Part shown: one piece after another, positions 1-8,990 of the stretch
Layout of the letters: each line of letters starts with the position of its first letter
Position numbering within the stretch: the stretch's first letter is position 1
Assembly (NCBI GenBank): GCA_028283745.1
Contig: JAPWJZ010000008.1
Coordinates: forward strand, 248,001 to 312,000
Origin: Micavibrio sp.
GTDB taxonomy: Bacteria; Pseudomonadota; Alphaproteobacteria; Micavibrionales; UBA2020
Reading direction: 5' to 3'
Length of the DNA: 64,000 nt
Program-made: the position numbers and the translations under genes
The notes under the pieces: model-generated
What the model saw: only the letters and a program-made list of their open reading frames with translations
What the model was told of the DNA's origin: nothing
The model's database searches: none

Positions 1-915
1 GCGGGCGGCCACAACCTGCTCATGATCGGCCCGCCCGGGTCCGGCAAGTCGATGCTGGCGGCACGACTGCCCGGTATTTTGCCGCCGCTGAGCCCGCGCG
101 AGGCGCTTGAAGTTTCCATGATCCATTCCATTGCGGGGCAGCTGGAAGGCGGCAGGCTTATCCAGACGCGCCCGTTCCGCGACCCGCACCATACGGCCTC
201 CACGCCGTCCATCATCGGCGGCGGTATAAAAGCGAAACCGGGGGAAATTTCACTGGCGCACCACGGCGTGCTGTTCCTCGATGAACTGCCGGAATTCCAG
301 CGGCAAACGCTGGAAGCCATGCGCCAGCCGCTGGAAACGCGCCGCGCGCTTGTCAGCCGCGCCAATTACCACGTAACCTTCCCCGCGAAATTCCAGCTGG
401 TCGCCGCCATGAACCCCTGCCGCTGCGGCCATGTGGCGGACGCAGGGCTTGCCTGCGGCAAAGCGCCGAAGTGCGTGGCCGATTACCAAAGCAAAATTTC
501 CGGTCCCGTGTTTGACCGTATCGACATTCACATGGATGTTCCTGCCGTTTCCGCCGCCGACCTGTCGCTGCCGCCGCCGCGCGAAACTTCCGCGCATGTC
601 GCCCTGCGCGTCGATGCCGCGCGGGCATTGCAGGAGCAACGCTTCCGTGCCATCAACGCGCCTGCGCATTTGCTGACGAATGCGGATGCCGACGGTGATA
701 TTCTCATGCAAATCGCGCCGCTCTCCGCGAAAGCGCAAACGCTGCTGACGGATGCCGCCGAAAAAATGAAGCTTTCCGCCCGCGGCTATCACCGTGTGCT
801 GCGCGTTGCGCGCACCATTGCCGATCTTGCCGGCTCCACCAATATCGAGCCTGCGCATATTGGCGAAGCCTTGAGCTATCGCCGCCTGCGCAGCAACCAG
901 TCGCTGGCGGCATAA
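1..915 (+). CDS. comM: YifB/ComM family Mg-chelatase-like AAA+ ATPase, C-terminal part
   Basis: The reading frame is open from base 1, so the gene starts before the window; about 304 C-terminal residues are present. Walker A GPPGSGKS is at visible residues 10-17 and Walker B (LFLDELPEF) near residue 90. The Cys cluster MNPCRCGH and the arginine-finger region SGPVFDRIDIH follow, then the helical Mg_chelatase_C domain ending with the YRRL segment typical of the family. ComM is a hexameric helicase that promotes branch migration of recombination intermediates during natural transformation, which fits with dprA further along in the window. Full-length members are about 500 aa. The family call is secure; the role in competence is inferred from ComM of other bacteria. 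Confidence 0.95.
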   Translation, partial: AGGHNLLMIGPPGSGKSMLAARLPGILPPLSPREALEVSMIHSIAGQLEGGRLIQTRPFRDPHHTASTPSIIGGGIKAKPGEISLAHHGVLFLDELPEFQRQTLEAMRQPLETRRALVSRANYHVTFPAKFQLVAAMNPCRCGHVADAGLACGKAPKCVADYQSKISGPVFDRIDIHMDVPAVSAADLSLPPPRETSAHVALRVDAARALQEQRFRAINAPAHLLTNADADGDILMQIAPLSAKAQTLLTDAAEKMKLSARGYHRVLRVARTIADLAGSTNIEPAHIGEALSYRRLRSNQSLAA

Positions 916-1016
916 GGTTTTATACGCAAATACAGTAGCTTAGCGATTACGGTCGTTTGTTTACAGGTTTTGCGCTATAAAATAGACGGTTTTATTTAAC
1001 AAGCAGGCAGAACCTC

Positions 1017-1673
1017 ATGCATCCGCAATTCGGCAAACTGGAAGAAGAAACCAGTCTTCAGGATCTTGACCAACTCGAGCGCGATCTTGAAAACAGCGCG
1101 GTTGACGAAGTGAACGAGGCGCAGCCCGTTGCTGCCGCCACCGCCACCGTCGTTGCACCCGTCGCCACAACACCTTCTGCCAGCCCCACCTTTACCGCCG
1201 CCACGCGCGGGCGTGCATCGCGCTTTATGGCGCCCATTATCCGCTCCGCGTTTTTTCCGGGGCAGGTGATGTCGGGGAATACCTTTGGCAAGGCGCCCGG
1301 CTTGGCGCATAGCATTGTGCCGCCCGGCTATTTTGATAAACGCCGCGCCTTCAAGGCCGCAAACATCAACGAACCGCAGCAGCAAAACATGTTTATGAAC
1401 GGTACAGCGGCAGGCAGCAAGTTTCTGCGCCCCGCGCAACGGTCATTAGGCCGCCAGACGCTTGATGCGCTGCTTTCCCTCGGCACACTGCCGGCGCAGC
1501 TGATGAAGGAGCTTGGTTTCCTGCGTTATAGCAAGGAACGCCAGTTCAATTCCCTCCTGCGCCTCGAGCGCGCCCTGGGCCAGGGTTATGAAGACGCGGA
1601 GCAGTTCCTCCGCGCCAACCCCAAAGCCCTCAAAAAAGACGCACCGAAAAAAGACGGCCCTTCGCCGGGTTAA
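1017..1673 (+). CDS. Hypothetical protein, 218 aa
   Basis: I do not recognise this protein. The N-terminus is acidic and predicted helical (residues 1-40). An Ala/Thr/Pro/Val-rich low-complexity linker follows (about 40-65), then a basic middle and a helical segment with Leu/Arg periodicity (150-200), and a Lys/Pro tail. There is no signal peptide or membrane span. It follows comM by about 100 bp on the same strand. The AGGCAG element upstream of the ATG at 1017 is a plausible ribosome binding site. Codon use looks like that of neighbouring genes, and the overlapping minus-strand frames look like shadows. Confidence 0.65.
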   Translation: MHPQFGKLEEETSLQDLDQLERDLENSAVDEVNEAQPVAAATATVVAPVATTPSASPTFTAATRGRASRFMAPIIRSAFFPGQVMSGNTFGKAPGLAHSIVPPGYFDKRRAFKAANINEPQQQNMFMNGTAAGSKFLRPAQRSLGRQTLDALLSLGTLPAQLMKELGFLRYSKERQFNSLLRLERALGQGYEDAEQFLRANPKALKKDAPKKDGPSPG

Positions 1674-1912
1674 CGTCATCCCTCCGTTATATATAAGAGA
1701 ACGCGCCGGCAACCATCTGCCGTGGCAGGGCGTTGGCATAACCGAATCTCTGCTCAAGAATCACGGTTCGAATCGTCTGGCGCGGGTAAGGCCGAGGTTA
1801 CGGTTAATAAGAAAATGATATAAAACAACACTTTAGTTATGTCATTAGCCATAAATTAAGGTTCTTGCAGTATATTTCGTGTTACAATCAAAGGGTGCTA
1901 ACGAGGCCCTTA

Positions 1913-1918
1913 TATAAT
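1913..1918 (+). promoter_or_regulatory. Candidate -10 element (TATAAT)
   Basis: A consensus TATAAT lies 29 bases before the ATG at 1947. No good -35 hexamer is present at 16-18 bp spacing, so this is a weak call resting on the -10 match and its position only. Confidence 0.3.
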
Positions 1919-1946
1919 AGAGAGCCTTACAAAGGGAGATGACGGA

Positions 1947-2708
1947 ATGTCCGATATTCAGATTGGCTCGCAAGAAAACCGCCCGCAGGACCTTCCTCAG
2001 ACGGAAGCCAAGATTGACGCTGTCATCGATACAGCCGTAAAGCACAATATGGGCGACATGTCCAAGTTCATGGGCATGATGAAGGGCGGCGAGCGTGGCT
2101 TTGACCTCACCACTGAAATGTTCAGCGCGAAAACCGGCAGCGTATTCGCGGGCGCGATGCAGGTGCATGATGAAGTTGCATCAACGGGCGCAGACTTTGC
2201 CTCCGGCATGGGGCGTGGCCGCAGGAAGGGTGCGCAAACCCTGAACCAGATGCTGTCGACGACCGACGCGCTGGGCCACAAGCGTTCGCGCGCGGAAATG
2301 CAGTCACGCTTTGCAACGGTCAATGCCGCATGGTCCGGCCATAACCGCGGCACCAAATATTCCGACACCAACTCGAAAGACTTCATCGAGGAAATCAACC
2401 TGCTGAAGCAGCGCATGGCCTTCCTGCCGGTTGCACTGAAGGCGAACAAATCAATGCTGCCGGGCTACGGCTTGGGCTTCATTTATGAAGCGCATGTGGC
2501 GGTGCAGCGTGAGAAAGAAGCGCCGGCGACCAACGCCATCATCTCCGGCACCATGAACGACATGGACAAGTACAAAGACGGCTTCAAGCAGCTGGATGAT
2601 AGTTTGAAAGACAAGCTTGCTTCCAACGCCGGTGCTGAAGTCGAGAAAAAACTGGCACCGCTGAAATCTCACGCCGACAAACCGAAAGCGCCTGGCGCAG
2701 CGGCTTAA
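1947..2708 (+). CDS. Hypothetical protein, 253 aa
   Basis: The family is unknown to me. The ATG at 1947 is preceded by AAAGGGAGATG, a strong ribosome binding site. The protein is probably soluble and mostly helical: a Met/Gly-rich segment at about 35-75 (KFMGMMKGGERG), a basic patch at about 90 (GRGRRKG), and a Lys/Ala/Pro-rich tail. No signal peptide is seen. A strong hairpin terminator follows within 15 bases, so it is probably transcribed alone. The large minus-strand frames over it use codons poorly and were discounted. Confidence 0.7.
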   Translation: MSDIQIGSQENRPQDLPQTEAKIDAVIDTAVKHNMGDMSKFMGMMKGGERGFDLTTEMFSAKTGSVFAGAMQVHDEVASTGADFASGMGRGRRKGAQTLNQMLSTTDALGHKRSRAEMQSRFATVNAAWSGHNRGTKYSDTNSKDFIEEINLLKQRMAFLPVALKANKSMLPGYGLGFIYEAHVAVQREKEAPATNAIISGTMNDMDKYKDGFKQLDDSLKDKLASNAGAEVEKKLAPLKSHADKPKAPGAAA

Positions 2709-2721
2709 GCAACGAATATAT

Positions 2722-2760
2722 AAAAAGCGCGCCAGCGGTATTCCGTTGGCGCGCTTTTTT
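2722..2760 (+). terminator. Rho-independent terminator
   Basis: A GC-rich stem (AAAGCGCGCCA pairing with TGGCGCGCTTT, with further pairs in the CGG/CCG arm) is followed by TTTTTT. It sits between the plus-strand gene ending at 2708 and the convergent pssA gene ending at 2782. The A-run on the left arm means it could act in both directions. Confidence 0.85.
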
Positions 2761-2781
2761 AATGCGGTAAAGCTTTAAGGG

Positions 2782-3612
2782 TTATTCGTCTTCCGCGTCG
2801 TCGGGGTCTTTTACGCCCTGCGCCAGCGACCTTTCCTTGCGGTTGTAGTGGACGATGCCGACGGGCAGCAGCGCGATGTAGAACAGGCAGACGACAATAA
2901 GCGTCGGCCACGGCGCGTTAATCAGGCTGACGATAAGAATGCTGAACAGCGCCAGCGCCGGCACCTTCATTTTATACGGCACGCGAATTTGCTTGGTCGA
3001 GAAGGTGGGGAAGTTGCCGACCATCATGGCGGCCACCACCACCATCCAGACGCCGATGACCTGCGGCGTGGTGACGATGTTAATCACCGTGCGTTCGAAC
3101 GCGCTGTCGCCGTCAAGCGCGAAGCTCAAGACCAGCGGCAGCAGCGCCAGCGCCCCGCCCATGGGAGAGGGCACGCCGCTGAAGTATTTTGACAGCGGAT
3201 CGTCGGGGTCTTTTTCATCTGTCATGATGTTGAACTTGGCAAGGCGCAGCGCGACCGCCATGGCGTAAATCAACGCGACCGGCCAGCCCCATTTTCCCGC
3301 GCCCTGCAGAATCCACAGGTAAATCACAATCGCGGGGGCAACGCCGAAGCAGATTAAGTCGGAAAAGCTGTCCAGTTCCGCGCCCAGCTTGCTTTGCGCC
3401 TTCAGCAGGCGGGCAGCGGCCCCGTCAAACGCATCCATAAACGCCGCGACCACAATCGCAATCGCCGCCATTTCCCAGCGCACGCCGCCCTCGATCTTGG
3501 AGGAGATCGCAAAGCGTATCGCTGTCATGCCGGAGGCTATGGCCGTCAGCGTGATCATGTTGGGGATCATTTTATGCAGTGGCAGCTTTTTGGGGCGCGG
3601 GATGGGGTTCAT
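2782..3612 (-). CDS. pssA: CDP-diacylglycerol--serine O-phosphatidyltransferase
   Basis: This membrane enzyme makes phosphatidylserine from CDP-diacylglycerol and L-serine, the first step to phosphatidylethanolamine. The CDP-alcohol phosphatidyltransferase signature DG-x2-AR-x8-G-x3-D-x3-D is readable in DAFDGAAARLLK followed by GAELDSFSD. Several hydrophobic segments surround it, and the length (276 aa) suits the Bacillus-like class II PssA found in alphaproteobacteria. psd lies immediately upstream on the same strand (24 bp gap), so the two enzymes of the pathway are probably co-transcribed psd-pssA. The start is the ATG at 3612, which opens a basic N-terminus before the first membrane span. 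Confidence 0.95.
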   Translation of the reverse strand: MNPIPRPKKLPLHKMIPNMITLTAIASGMTAIRFAISSKIEGGVRWEMAAIAIVVAAFMDAFDGAAARLLKAQSKLGAELDSFSDLICFGVAPAIVIYLWILQGAGKWGWPVALIYAMAVALRLAKFNIMTDEKDPDDPLSKYFSGVPSPMGGALALLPLVLSFALDGDSAFERTVINIVTTPQVIGVWMVVVAAMMVGNFPTFSTKQIRVPYKMKVPALALFSILIVSLINAPWPTLIVVCLFYIALLPVGIVHYNRKERSLAQGVKDPDDAEDE

Positions 3613-3635
3613 GGCTTTGCCTTGCGTTGTCTGTA

Positions 3636-4391
3636 TTAACCGCGGATGTCACCGGTGCGGGCTTCTTCTTTCGAAGACATATCGGCAATCACGGTTTCGC
3701 CGCCAATCATGCGCTGGCCCAGGCAGACGAGCGGGTTGATGCCCGGCGGCAGGTAAATATCAACGCGGCTGCCAAAGCGGATCAGGCCGTAAATATCACC
3801 GGCGCGCACCTGCTGGCCTGCTGCCAGCTTGCAGATGATGCGGCGCGCAACCAGGCCCGCGATCTGCACGAAGGCAACCGAGGTATTGTAGCCGTTCATT
3901 TTCATGAGCACGGTGGAACGCTCGTTTTCAAGGCTGGCCTTGTCAAGGTTCGCGCTCAGGAATTTGCCGGGGTGGTAGACGACTTTCTTGATTTCGCCAT
4001 CCGCCGCAATGCGGTTTACGTGCACGTCAAAGACGTTGAGGAAGACGGAAACGCGGGTCACCGTTTCAGCATCGCACAGCGCGTCGCCGGTCGGGGCGGC
4101 GGCAGTGCCTTTGCAATCGTCCAGCTCCGGCGGCAGCGCCACCTGCTGGATGAGGGAAATAACGCCGTCAGCCGGGCTGATGATGAGGCCGGGCTTCACC
4201 GGCGTTGTGCGCTGGGGGTTGCGGAAGAAGTACACGCACCACATGGTCAGGATAAGGCCGACCCAGCCAAGGCTGATGCTCGCCTGCGCCAGCAGCACGG
4301 CGACAATGGCGAAGATGGTGATGAAAGGATAACCCGCGGGGTGAATGGGGATGAAAAGCGTTTTTTTGATCAGCTTGATCAGGTCGTCCAT
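3636..4391 (-). CDS. psd: Phosphatidylserine decarboxylase
   Basis: This enzyme decarboxylates phosphatidylserine to phosphatidylethanolamine. The proenzyme cuts itself at a Gly-Ser bond and the serine becomes the pyruvoyl cofactor. Here the site is FGS, with the serine at residue 208 of 251, giving a short alpha chain. Upstream are a membrane-anchoring hydrophobic segment (about 20-55) and the conserved block FLNVFDVHVNR. The size fits the short proteobacterial Psd class. It is the first gene of a psd-pssA pair. The start is the ATG at 4391. Confidence 0.95.
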   Translation of the reverse strand: MDDLIKLIKKTLFIPIHPAGYPFITIFAIVAVLLAQASISLGWVGLILTMWCVYFFRNPQRTTPVKPGLIISPADGVISLIQQVALPPELDDCKGTAAAPTGDALCDAETVTRVSVFLNVFDVHVNRIAADGEIKKVVYHPGKFLSANLDKASLENERSTVLMKMNGYNTSVAFVQIAGLVARRIICKLAAGQQVRAGDIYGLIRFGSRVDIYLPPGINPLVCLGQRMIGGETVIADMSSKEEARTGDIRG

Positions 4392-4565
4392 GGGTCAATC
4401 CTTGTTTTGCAGGGTATGTGCTGCCTTGCAGCACCAAAGTTGCGTATTTTGCCGTGTAATCGGCAGGACACAAGCGGTATTTTGCTATTCATTGTCATAA
4501 CTTATTGGTGATGGACAGGCAAGCGGTAGTTTCTTATAAAGAAGAAGAAAAACGGGGGATAGGCC

Positions 4566-5147
4566 ATGGCGAATATCAAAGCAGTTTCAGTCTTTTGCGG
4601 TACCGCCACAGCCGTTGACCCTGCCTATAACGCCGCCGCCGTGGCACTGGGGCAGGCGCTGGCCGCTGCCAAGGTGACACTGGTTTACGGCGGGGCGGAG
4701 CTGGGCTTGATGGGGCTTGTCGCCCATGCCTGCTTTGATGCGGGCGGCACCGTCATCGGCATCATCCCCGATTTCCAGATGGACCGGGAATTGCTGAACC
4801 CCAAAATGACCGAAACGCATATTGTGGAAACCATGCACGACCGGAAACGGCTGATGGCGGAGAAATGCGACGGTTTTGTGGTATTGCCGGGCGGCTTCGG
4901 AACGCTGGATGAAGCCTTTGAGGCACTGACATGGAAATACATTGGCCTGCACGACAAGCCGGTGGTGTTTGTGGATACCAACGGTTTTTACCAACCGCTG
5001 CTTAAAACGGTGGAGCATATGATTGCAACCGGTTTTTCCAAAAGCTGGCACCGCAACCTGTTTACAATGGTGGCAACAGCCGCAGAGGTGCTGCCCGCGC
5101 TGGAATCGCGCCCTGCGCGGCAGGATGCAGACTTAAGCCGTATATAA
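4566..5147 (+). CDS. LOG family protein (TIGR00730), nucleotide 5'-monophosphate phosphoribohydrolase-like
   Basis: A 193-aa Rossmann-fold protein of the lysine-decarboxylase-like LOG family. The diagnostic motif PGGFGTLDEAFE is present at about residues 105-116, with the upstream YGGAELGLMG glycine-rich loop and the MHDRK segment. Family members release ribose 5-phosphate from nucleoside monophosphates; plant homologues activate cytokinins, while the bacterial role is often unclear. The ATG at 4566 follows GGGGATAGGCC. It stands alone, divergent from psd. Confidence 0.9.
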   Translation: MANIKAVSVFCGTATAVDPAYNAAAVALGQALAAAKVTLVYGGAELGLMGLVAHACFDAGGTVIGIIPDFQMDRELLNPKMTETHIVETMHDRKRLMAEKCDGFVVLPGGFGTLDEAFEALTWKYIGLHDKPVVFVDTNGFYQPLLKTVEHMIATGFSKSWHRNLFTMVATAAEVLPALESRPARQDADLSRI

Positions 5148-5259
5148 CCCGCGCAATTTTCGCAAAATCTTTTTTTGCGCAAGGCCTTATAAACCATGGC
5201 TTTATCCGCACTTATTTATTAATTTAATAGAATAGTATTTTGCACCATAAGGCTGCCCC

Positions 5260-6360
5260 GTGGCAAAACCCGTCGATACCACCGAAGAGAGCAAAAAGAA
5301 GCTGCCCGCCATGCCCGAATCTATCGAGCGGGCGCAGCAGGTTGCTATTGCCGCGCTGGAGCGCCTTGAAAACCTGCACCTGAAGCCGGTGCCGCATTTG
5401 TACGAGCTTTGGTACCGCTATTACGAAGGCGATCCTGAAATCGTGCGCGCGGTCGACAACTATCAGGGCACGTTCGATGAAAACACCTGCCTTAAAATGT
5501 ACAAGCGCTATCTTGGATCCACCGCGCGCGATGAAGCCGTGCGCAAGGTCAGCGACCAGGTGCAAATGGCCATTACCGAACTGGCGCAGGCCCTTGGCAC
5601 CGTCAAGTCCGCAACGTCGGAATACGGCGAAAACCTTGATGAAGTGACCGAAAAAATCCAGCAGGCCGAAAGCCTTGAAGATCTGGGCGACGTCGTCAGC
5701 ATCATCATCGCCGATACGAAAAAGATGGTCGAGAAAAACCAGCAGCTGGAAGGCCAGCTGGAAACCTCGGTCGAGCAGGTGTCGGAGCTGAAGAAGAACC
5801 TCGACAACGTGCGCAAGGAAGCGCTGACGGATGGCTTGACCGGGGTTGCCAACCGCAAGGCGTTCGATAAAAATATCAGCGACCTCGTCGAAGAATCCCT
5901 GCAGAACCAGACACCGCTGGTGCTGATGATGCTGGACATCGACTTCTTCAAAAAATTCAACGACGCCTACGGCCACCAGATTGGCGACCAGGTTTTAAAG
6001 CTTGTCGCCCGCACGCTGGTTGAAAACGTAAAAGGCCGCGATATTGTCGCCCGTTACGGCGGTGAAGAATTCGCCGTGCTGCTGCCCGAAACGCCCGCCG
6101 CCGCCGGCCTGAAAGTTGCGGATATGCTGCGCCGCTCGGTTGAAAGCAAGGAAGTCGTCAACAAAACTTCCAACGAGGCGCTGGGGCGCATCACCCTGTC
6201 GCTCGGCGTTGCCGAATACATTCAGGGTGAAGGCGTTTCCGACATGATCGAGCGTGCGGATGCCGCGCTGTATGTCTCCAAAAAAACCGGCCGCAACCGC
6301 GTCACCGCCGCCGAAGGCACCAACCTTGGCGAAGGCGTTATCAACGACAGCCGCCTTTAA
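5260..6360 (+). CDS. Diguanylate cyclase (GGDEF domain)
   Basis: A cytoplasmic 366-aa protein without membrane spans. Residues 1-170 form a helical, partly coiled-coil N-terminal region (KVSDQVQMAITELAQ and later heptads). The C-terminal GGDEF domain starts near LTGVANRKAFD, with the active-site motif GGEEF at residues 267-271, so it should make cyclic di-GMP. The inhibitory I-site position reads KGRD rather than RxxD, so product inhibition may be weak or absent. The start is a GTG at 5260; the frame begins MAKPVDTTEESKKK. No partner gene is adjacent. Confidence 0.92.
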   Translation: MAKPVDTTEESKKKLPAMPESIERAQQVAIAALERLENLHLKPVPHLYELWYRYYEGDPEIVRAVDNYQGTFDENTCLKMYKRYLGSTARDEAVRKVSDQVQMAITELAQALGTVKSATSEYGENLDEVTEKIQQAESLEDLGDVVSIIIADTKKMVEKNQQLEGQLETSVEQVSELKKNLDNVRKEALTDGLTGVANRKAFDKNISDLVEESLQNQTPLVLMMLDIDFFKKFNDAYGHQIGDQVLKLVARTLVENVKGRDIVARYGGEEFAVLLPETPAAAGLKVADMLRRSVESKEVVNKTSNEALGRITLSLGVAEYIQGEGVSDMIERADAALYVSKKTGRNRVTAAEGTNLGEGVINDSRL

Positions 6361-6370
6361 TAATTTTTTC

Positions 6371-6450
6371 CAGTCATCCCGCATATTGTCATTCCGAACG
6401 CAGCGGAAATCCCCCCTGGCTTGAGCCAAAGGGGGCCGAAGGGGGATTGT
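6371..6450. repeat. Intergenic hairpin, repeat-like, between convergent genes
   Basis: This stretch contains CATTCCGAACGCAGCGG, which resembles dispersed intergenic repeats of some alphaproteobacteria, followed by a long hairpin (AATCCCCC at 6408-6415 pairing with GGGGGATT at 6441-6448, and an inner TGGCT/AGCCA pair). It lies between the convergent diguanylate cyclase and rnr genes and could serve as a terminator for either. Only one copy is visible in this window. Confidence 0.4.
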
Positions 6451-6482
6451 CCACGTTGTTCGGGATGGCCGTTTATTGGCGC

Positions 6483-8990
6483 TTAACGCCGGCGCTTTTT
6501 GCCGCCGCCGGATTTACGGTCGCGGTCACGGTCGCCTTTATCACGGCCCCTGCCGCCATTGCGCGCGCCATCGCGGCCGCGGTGGCGGTCGCCTTTGCCG
6601 CCGTTGCGGAAGGCGCCGCGCTCGCCGGGGCGGCGCATGGGCGTATCGGCCGCAAGACCGTCGAGGATTTCAAAAACCGTGCTGCCGCGCAGCGGGTCGG
6701 CTTCCACCAGGCGTACCACAACAGGGTCGGTCAGGCGGAAGGTGCGGCCCGTGTGCTGGCCCACCAGCGCATGGTGTTTCTCGTCATGCACATAGTAGTC
6801 CTTGGGCAGGTAGCTCATCGGTACAATGCCGTCGGCGCCGGTTTCATCCAGCGTCACAAACAGGCCAAAGCGCGCAACCGACGACACCATGCCCTTAAAT
6901 TCCTTGCCAATGTTCACGGAAAGGTACTGGGCGGTGAAGCGGTCCATCACATCGCGCTCCGCCATCATCGAGCGACGCTCGGTGACGGAGATATGTTCGG
7001 AAATGGCGTGCAAATCATCCGCCTCGTCATCCGCCATGCCGCCGGAGCCAAGCTTATAGGCGCGTACCAGTGACCGGTGAACCAGCAAGTCCGCATAACG
7101 GCGGATGGGGGAAGTGAAGTGGGCGTATTTTTCAAGCGCCAGGCCGAAGTGGCCGATGTTGTCGGGGCTGTAAATAGCCTGGCTTTGCGTGCGCAGCAGA
7201 ATGGTATGTATCAGCTGCTTGTCTTCATTTTGTGCCGACAGCTTCAGGATGTGGTTGATGTTTTTCGGCTTCAGCTCGTCCGCTTTCGGCAGCGAATAGC
7301 CGAATTCCTTTAAAAATTCGCGGGTCGCTTCCAGCCTGTCGAAGGCCGGGCGGTCGTGGATGCGGTAGACGCAAGGGGCGCTTTTCGCCTCAAGCGCTTC
7401 CGCCGCCGCAACGTTGGCGAGGATCATGAATTCTTCCACCAGCTGGTGGCTGGCCAGCCGCACGCGCGGCACGATACCGGCAAGGAAGCCGTCTTTATCA
7501 ATCACGGCCTTGCGCTCGGGCAGGTCAAGTTCCAGCGCGCCGCGCTGCTCGCGGGCGTGCTTCAGCTTGGCATAGGCTTCATACAGCGGCTTGATGACGC
7601 TGTCCATCAGCGGGCCGGTGGTGTCGTCCGGCTTGCCAAGGTGTGCTTCTTCAACCTGCTCGTACGTCAGCCGTGCGGCGGATTTCATGAGGCCGCGCAC
7701 GAACTTCCAGCTGGTCAGGCGGGCATTCGCGTCAATCTGCATGTAAACCGCAAGGCAGGCGCGGTTAACGAGGGGGCGCAGCGAGCAAAGGTCGTTCGAC
7801 AGCCGTTCTGGCAGCATCGGCACGACGCGGTCGGCGAAGTACGTGGAGTTGCCGCGCTCGAAGGCCATTTTATCAAGGGCGTTGTGCGTGCGCACGTAAT
7901 ACGACACGTCGGCAATCGCGACAATTAAGCGCCAGCCGCCAGGAACGTCTTTGTCGGGCTCGGCATAGACGGCATCGTCAAAATCGCGGGCATCCGCGCC
8001 GTCGATGGTGACAAGCGGAATGTCGCGCATATCCACGCGGCCATCGGCAAGGTCGGGTTCATGCAGGGCTTCGGCTTCCTTCAGGGCGGCTGCCGAAAAT
8101 TCGGTCGGGATGCCCTGGGAATGGATGGCGATAAGGGAGATAAGGCGCGGGTCGTCCTTTTGCCCCAAACGCTTCACAATGCGCGCGGCGTTTTTGGACC
8201 GCGACCAGCGGGATGACGGCGGCAGCAGTTCCGCAATCACAATGTCGCCGTCTTCGGCTTCCATCGAATATTCGACGGGCACAAGGTATTCTTCCTTGTT
8301 CTTCTTGTCGGTCGGGGTGACGTAGCCGGTGCCTTTGTGACGCTTGTAGCTGCCGACGACTTTGCCGGTGCCGTTTTCCATCGCCTTTAAAATGCGGGCT
8401 TCATATTCGCCGTTGCCGGTTTTCTTGATGCGGGCCAGCACCTGCGCGCCGCGCTCAAGGCGCGATTCAGACAGCAGCTTTTCAACGACGTAAATCACGG
8501 GCGGGCGGCCGGCGCCGGTCCATTCAACGGGGCGCGCAATCAGCTCCCCGTCTTCGTCGGTGCCGGTGATTTCAATCAGGGCGCGGTCGGGCAGTGCGTC
8601 AGGCGCTTCGTAGGATTTGCCGGGGTTCTTGCGAATGGCGCCGTCTTCGGCGATTTCGCGCAGCAGCACGCGCAGTTCCGTGCGGATCTGCCCTTTGATG
8701 CCGAAGGCTTTCGCGATTTCGCGCTTGTTCAGGGGGCCGGGATTGTCGCGGATGAATTCGATCAGCTGTTCCCGCGTCGGCAGGGCGGCTTCGTATTGCT
8801 GCCTGCCGCCGCCTTGTTCGGGGGTTTCCCGCTCAAAGTCATCAGCGTCGAAATCATCGTCTCCGCCAGTATCGGCTGCGGTGGCGGGGGTGTTTTTAGT
8901 GCCGGTGGTGGCGCCTGCGGTTTTGCCGGCGTTGGTGCGTTTTTTGTGGTTGCGGCGGCTGAATTTGCCGCCCGGTTTTTTGTTGGTCAA
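6483..8990 (-). CDS. rnr: Ribonuclease R
   Basis: A processive 3'-5' exoribonuclease of the RNB family, 835 aa, that degrades structured RNA. An N-terminal winged helix (about 65-130) and cold-shock-like OB segments precede the catalytic RNB domain, where the Mg-binding motif DGADARDFDDA lies near residues 330-340. An S1 domain follows near 640-720 (GKEFKGMVSSVARFGLFV). The last 85 residues are an Arg/Gly/Lys/Asp-rich tail, common in RNase R and probably RNA binding. Its start overlaps the end of topA by four bases (ATGA), implying translational coupling in the plsY-dprA-topA-rnr unit. Confidence 0.95.
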   Translation of the reverse strand: MTNKKPGGKFSRRNHKKRTNAGKTAGATTGTKNTPATAADTGGDDDFDADDFERETPEQGGGRQQYEAALPTREQLIEFIRDNPGPLNKREIAKAFGIKGQIRTELRVLLREIAEDGAIRKNPGKSYEAPDALPDRALIEITGTDEDGELIARPVEWTGAGRPPVIYVVEKLLSESRLERGAQVLARIKKTGNGEYEARILKAMENGTGKVVGSYKRHKGTGYVTPTDKKNKEEYLVPVEYSMEAEDGDIVIAELLPPSSRWSRSKNAARIVKRLGQKDDPRLISLIAIHSQGIPTEFSAAALKEAEALHEPDLADGRVDMRDIPLVTIDGADARDFDDAVYAEPDKDVPGGWRLIVAIADVSYYVRTHNALDKMAFERGNSTYFADRVVPMLPERLSNDLCSLRPLVNRACLAVYMQIDANARLTSWKFVRGLMKSAARLTYEQVEEAHLGKPDDTTGPLMDSVIKPLYEAYAKLKHAREQRGALELDLPERKAVIDKDGFLAGIVPRVRLASHQLVEEFMILANVAAAEALEAKSAPCVYRIHDRPAFDRLEATREFLKEFGYSLPKADELKPKNINHILKLSAQNEDKQLIHTILLRTQSQAIYSPDNIGHFGLALEKYAHFTSPIRRYADLLVHRSLVRAYKLGSGGMADDEADDLHAISEHISVTERRSMMAERDVMDRFTAQYLSVNIGKEFKGMVSSVARFGLFVTLDETGADGIVPMSYLPKDYYVHDEKHHALVGQHTGRTFRLTDPVVVRLVEADPLRGSTVFEILDGLAADTPMRRPGERGAFRNGGKGDRHRGRDGARNGGRGRDKGDRDRDRKSGGGKKRRR

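Noticed and set aside
1760..1800. A GGTTCGAATC sequence resembling a tRNA or tmRNA T-loop.
   Set aside because: The flanking bases do not form a T-stem beyond three pairs, and no acceptor, D or anticodon arm can be built.
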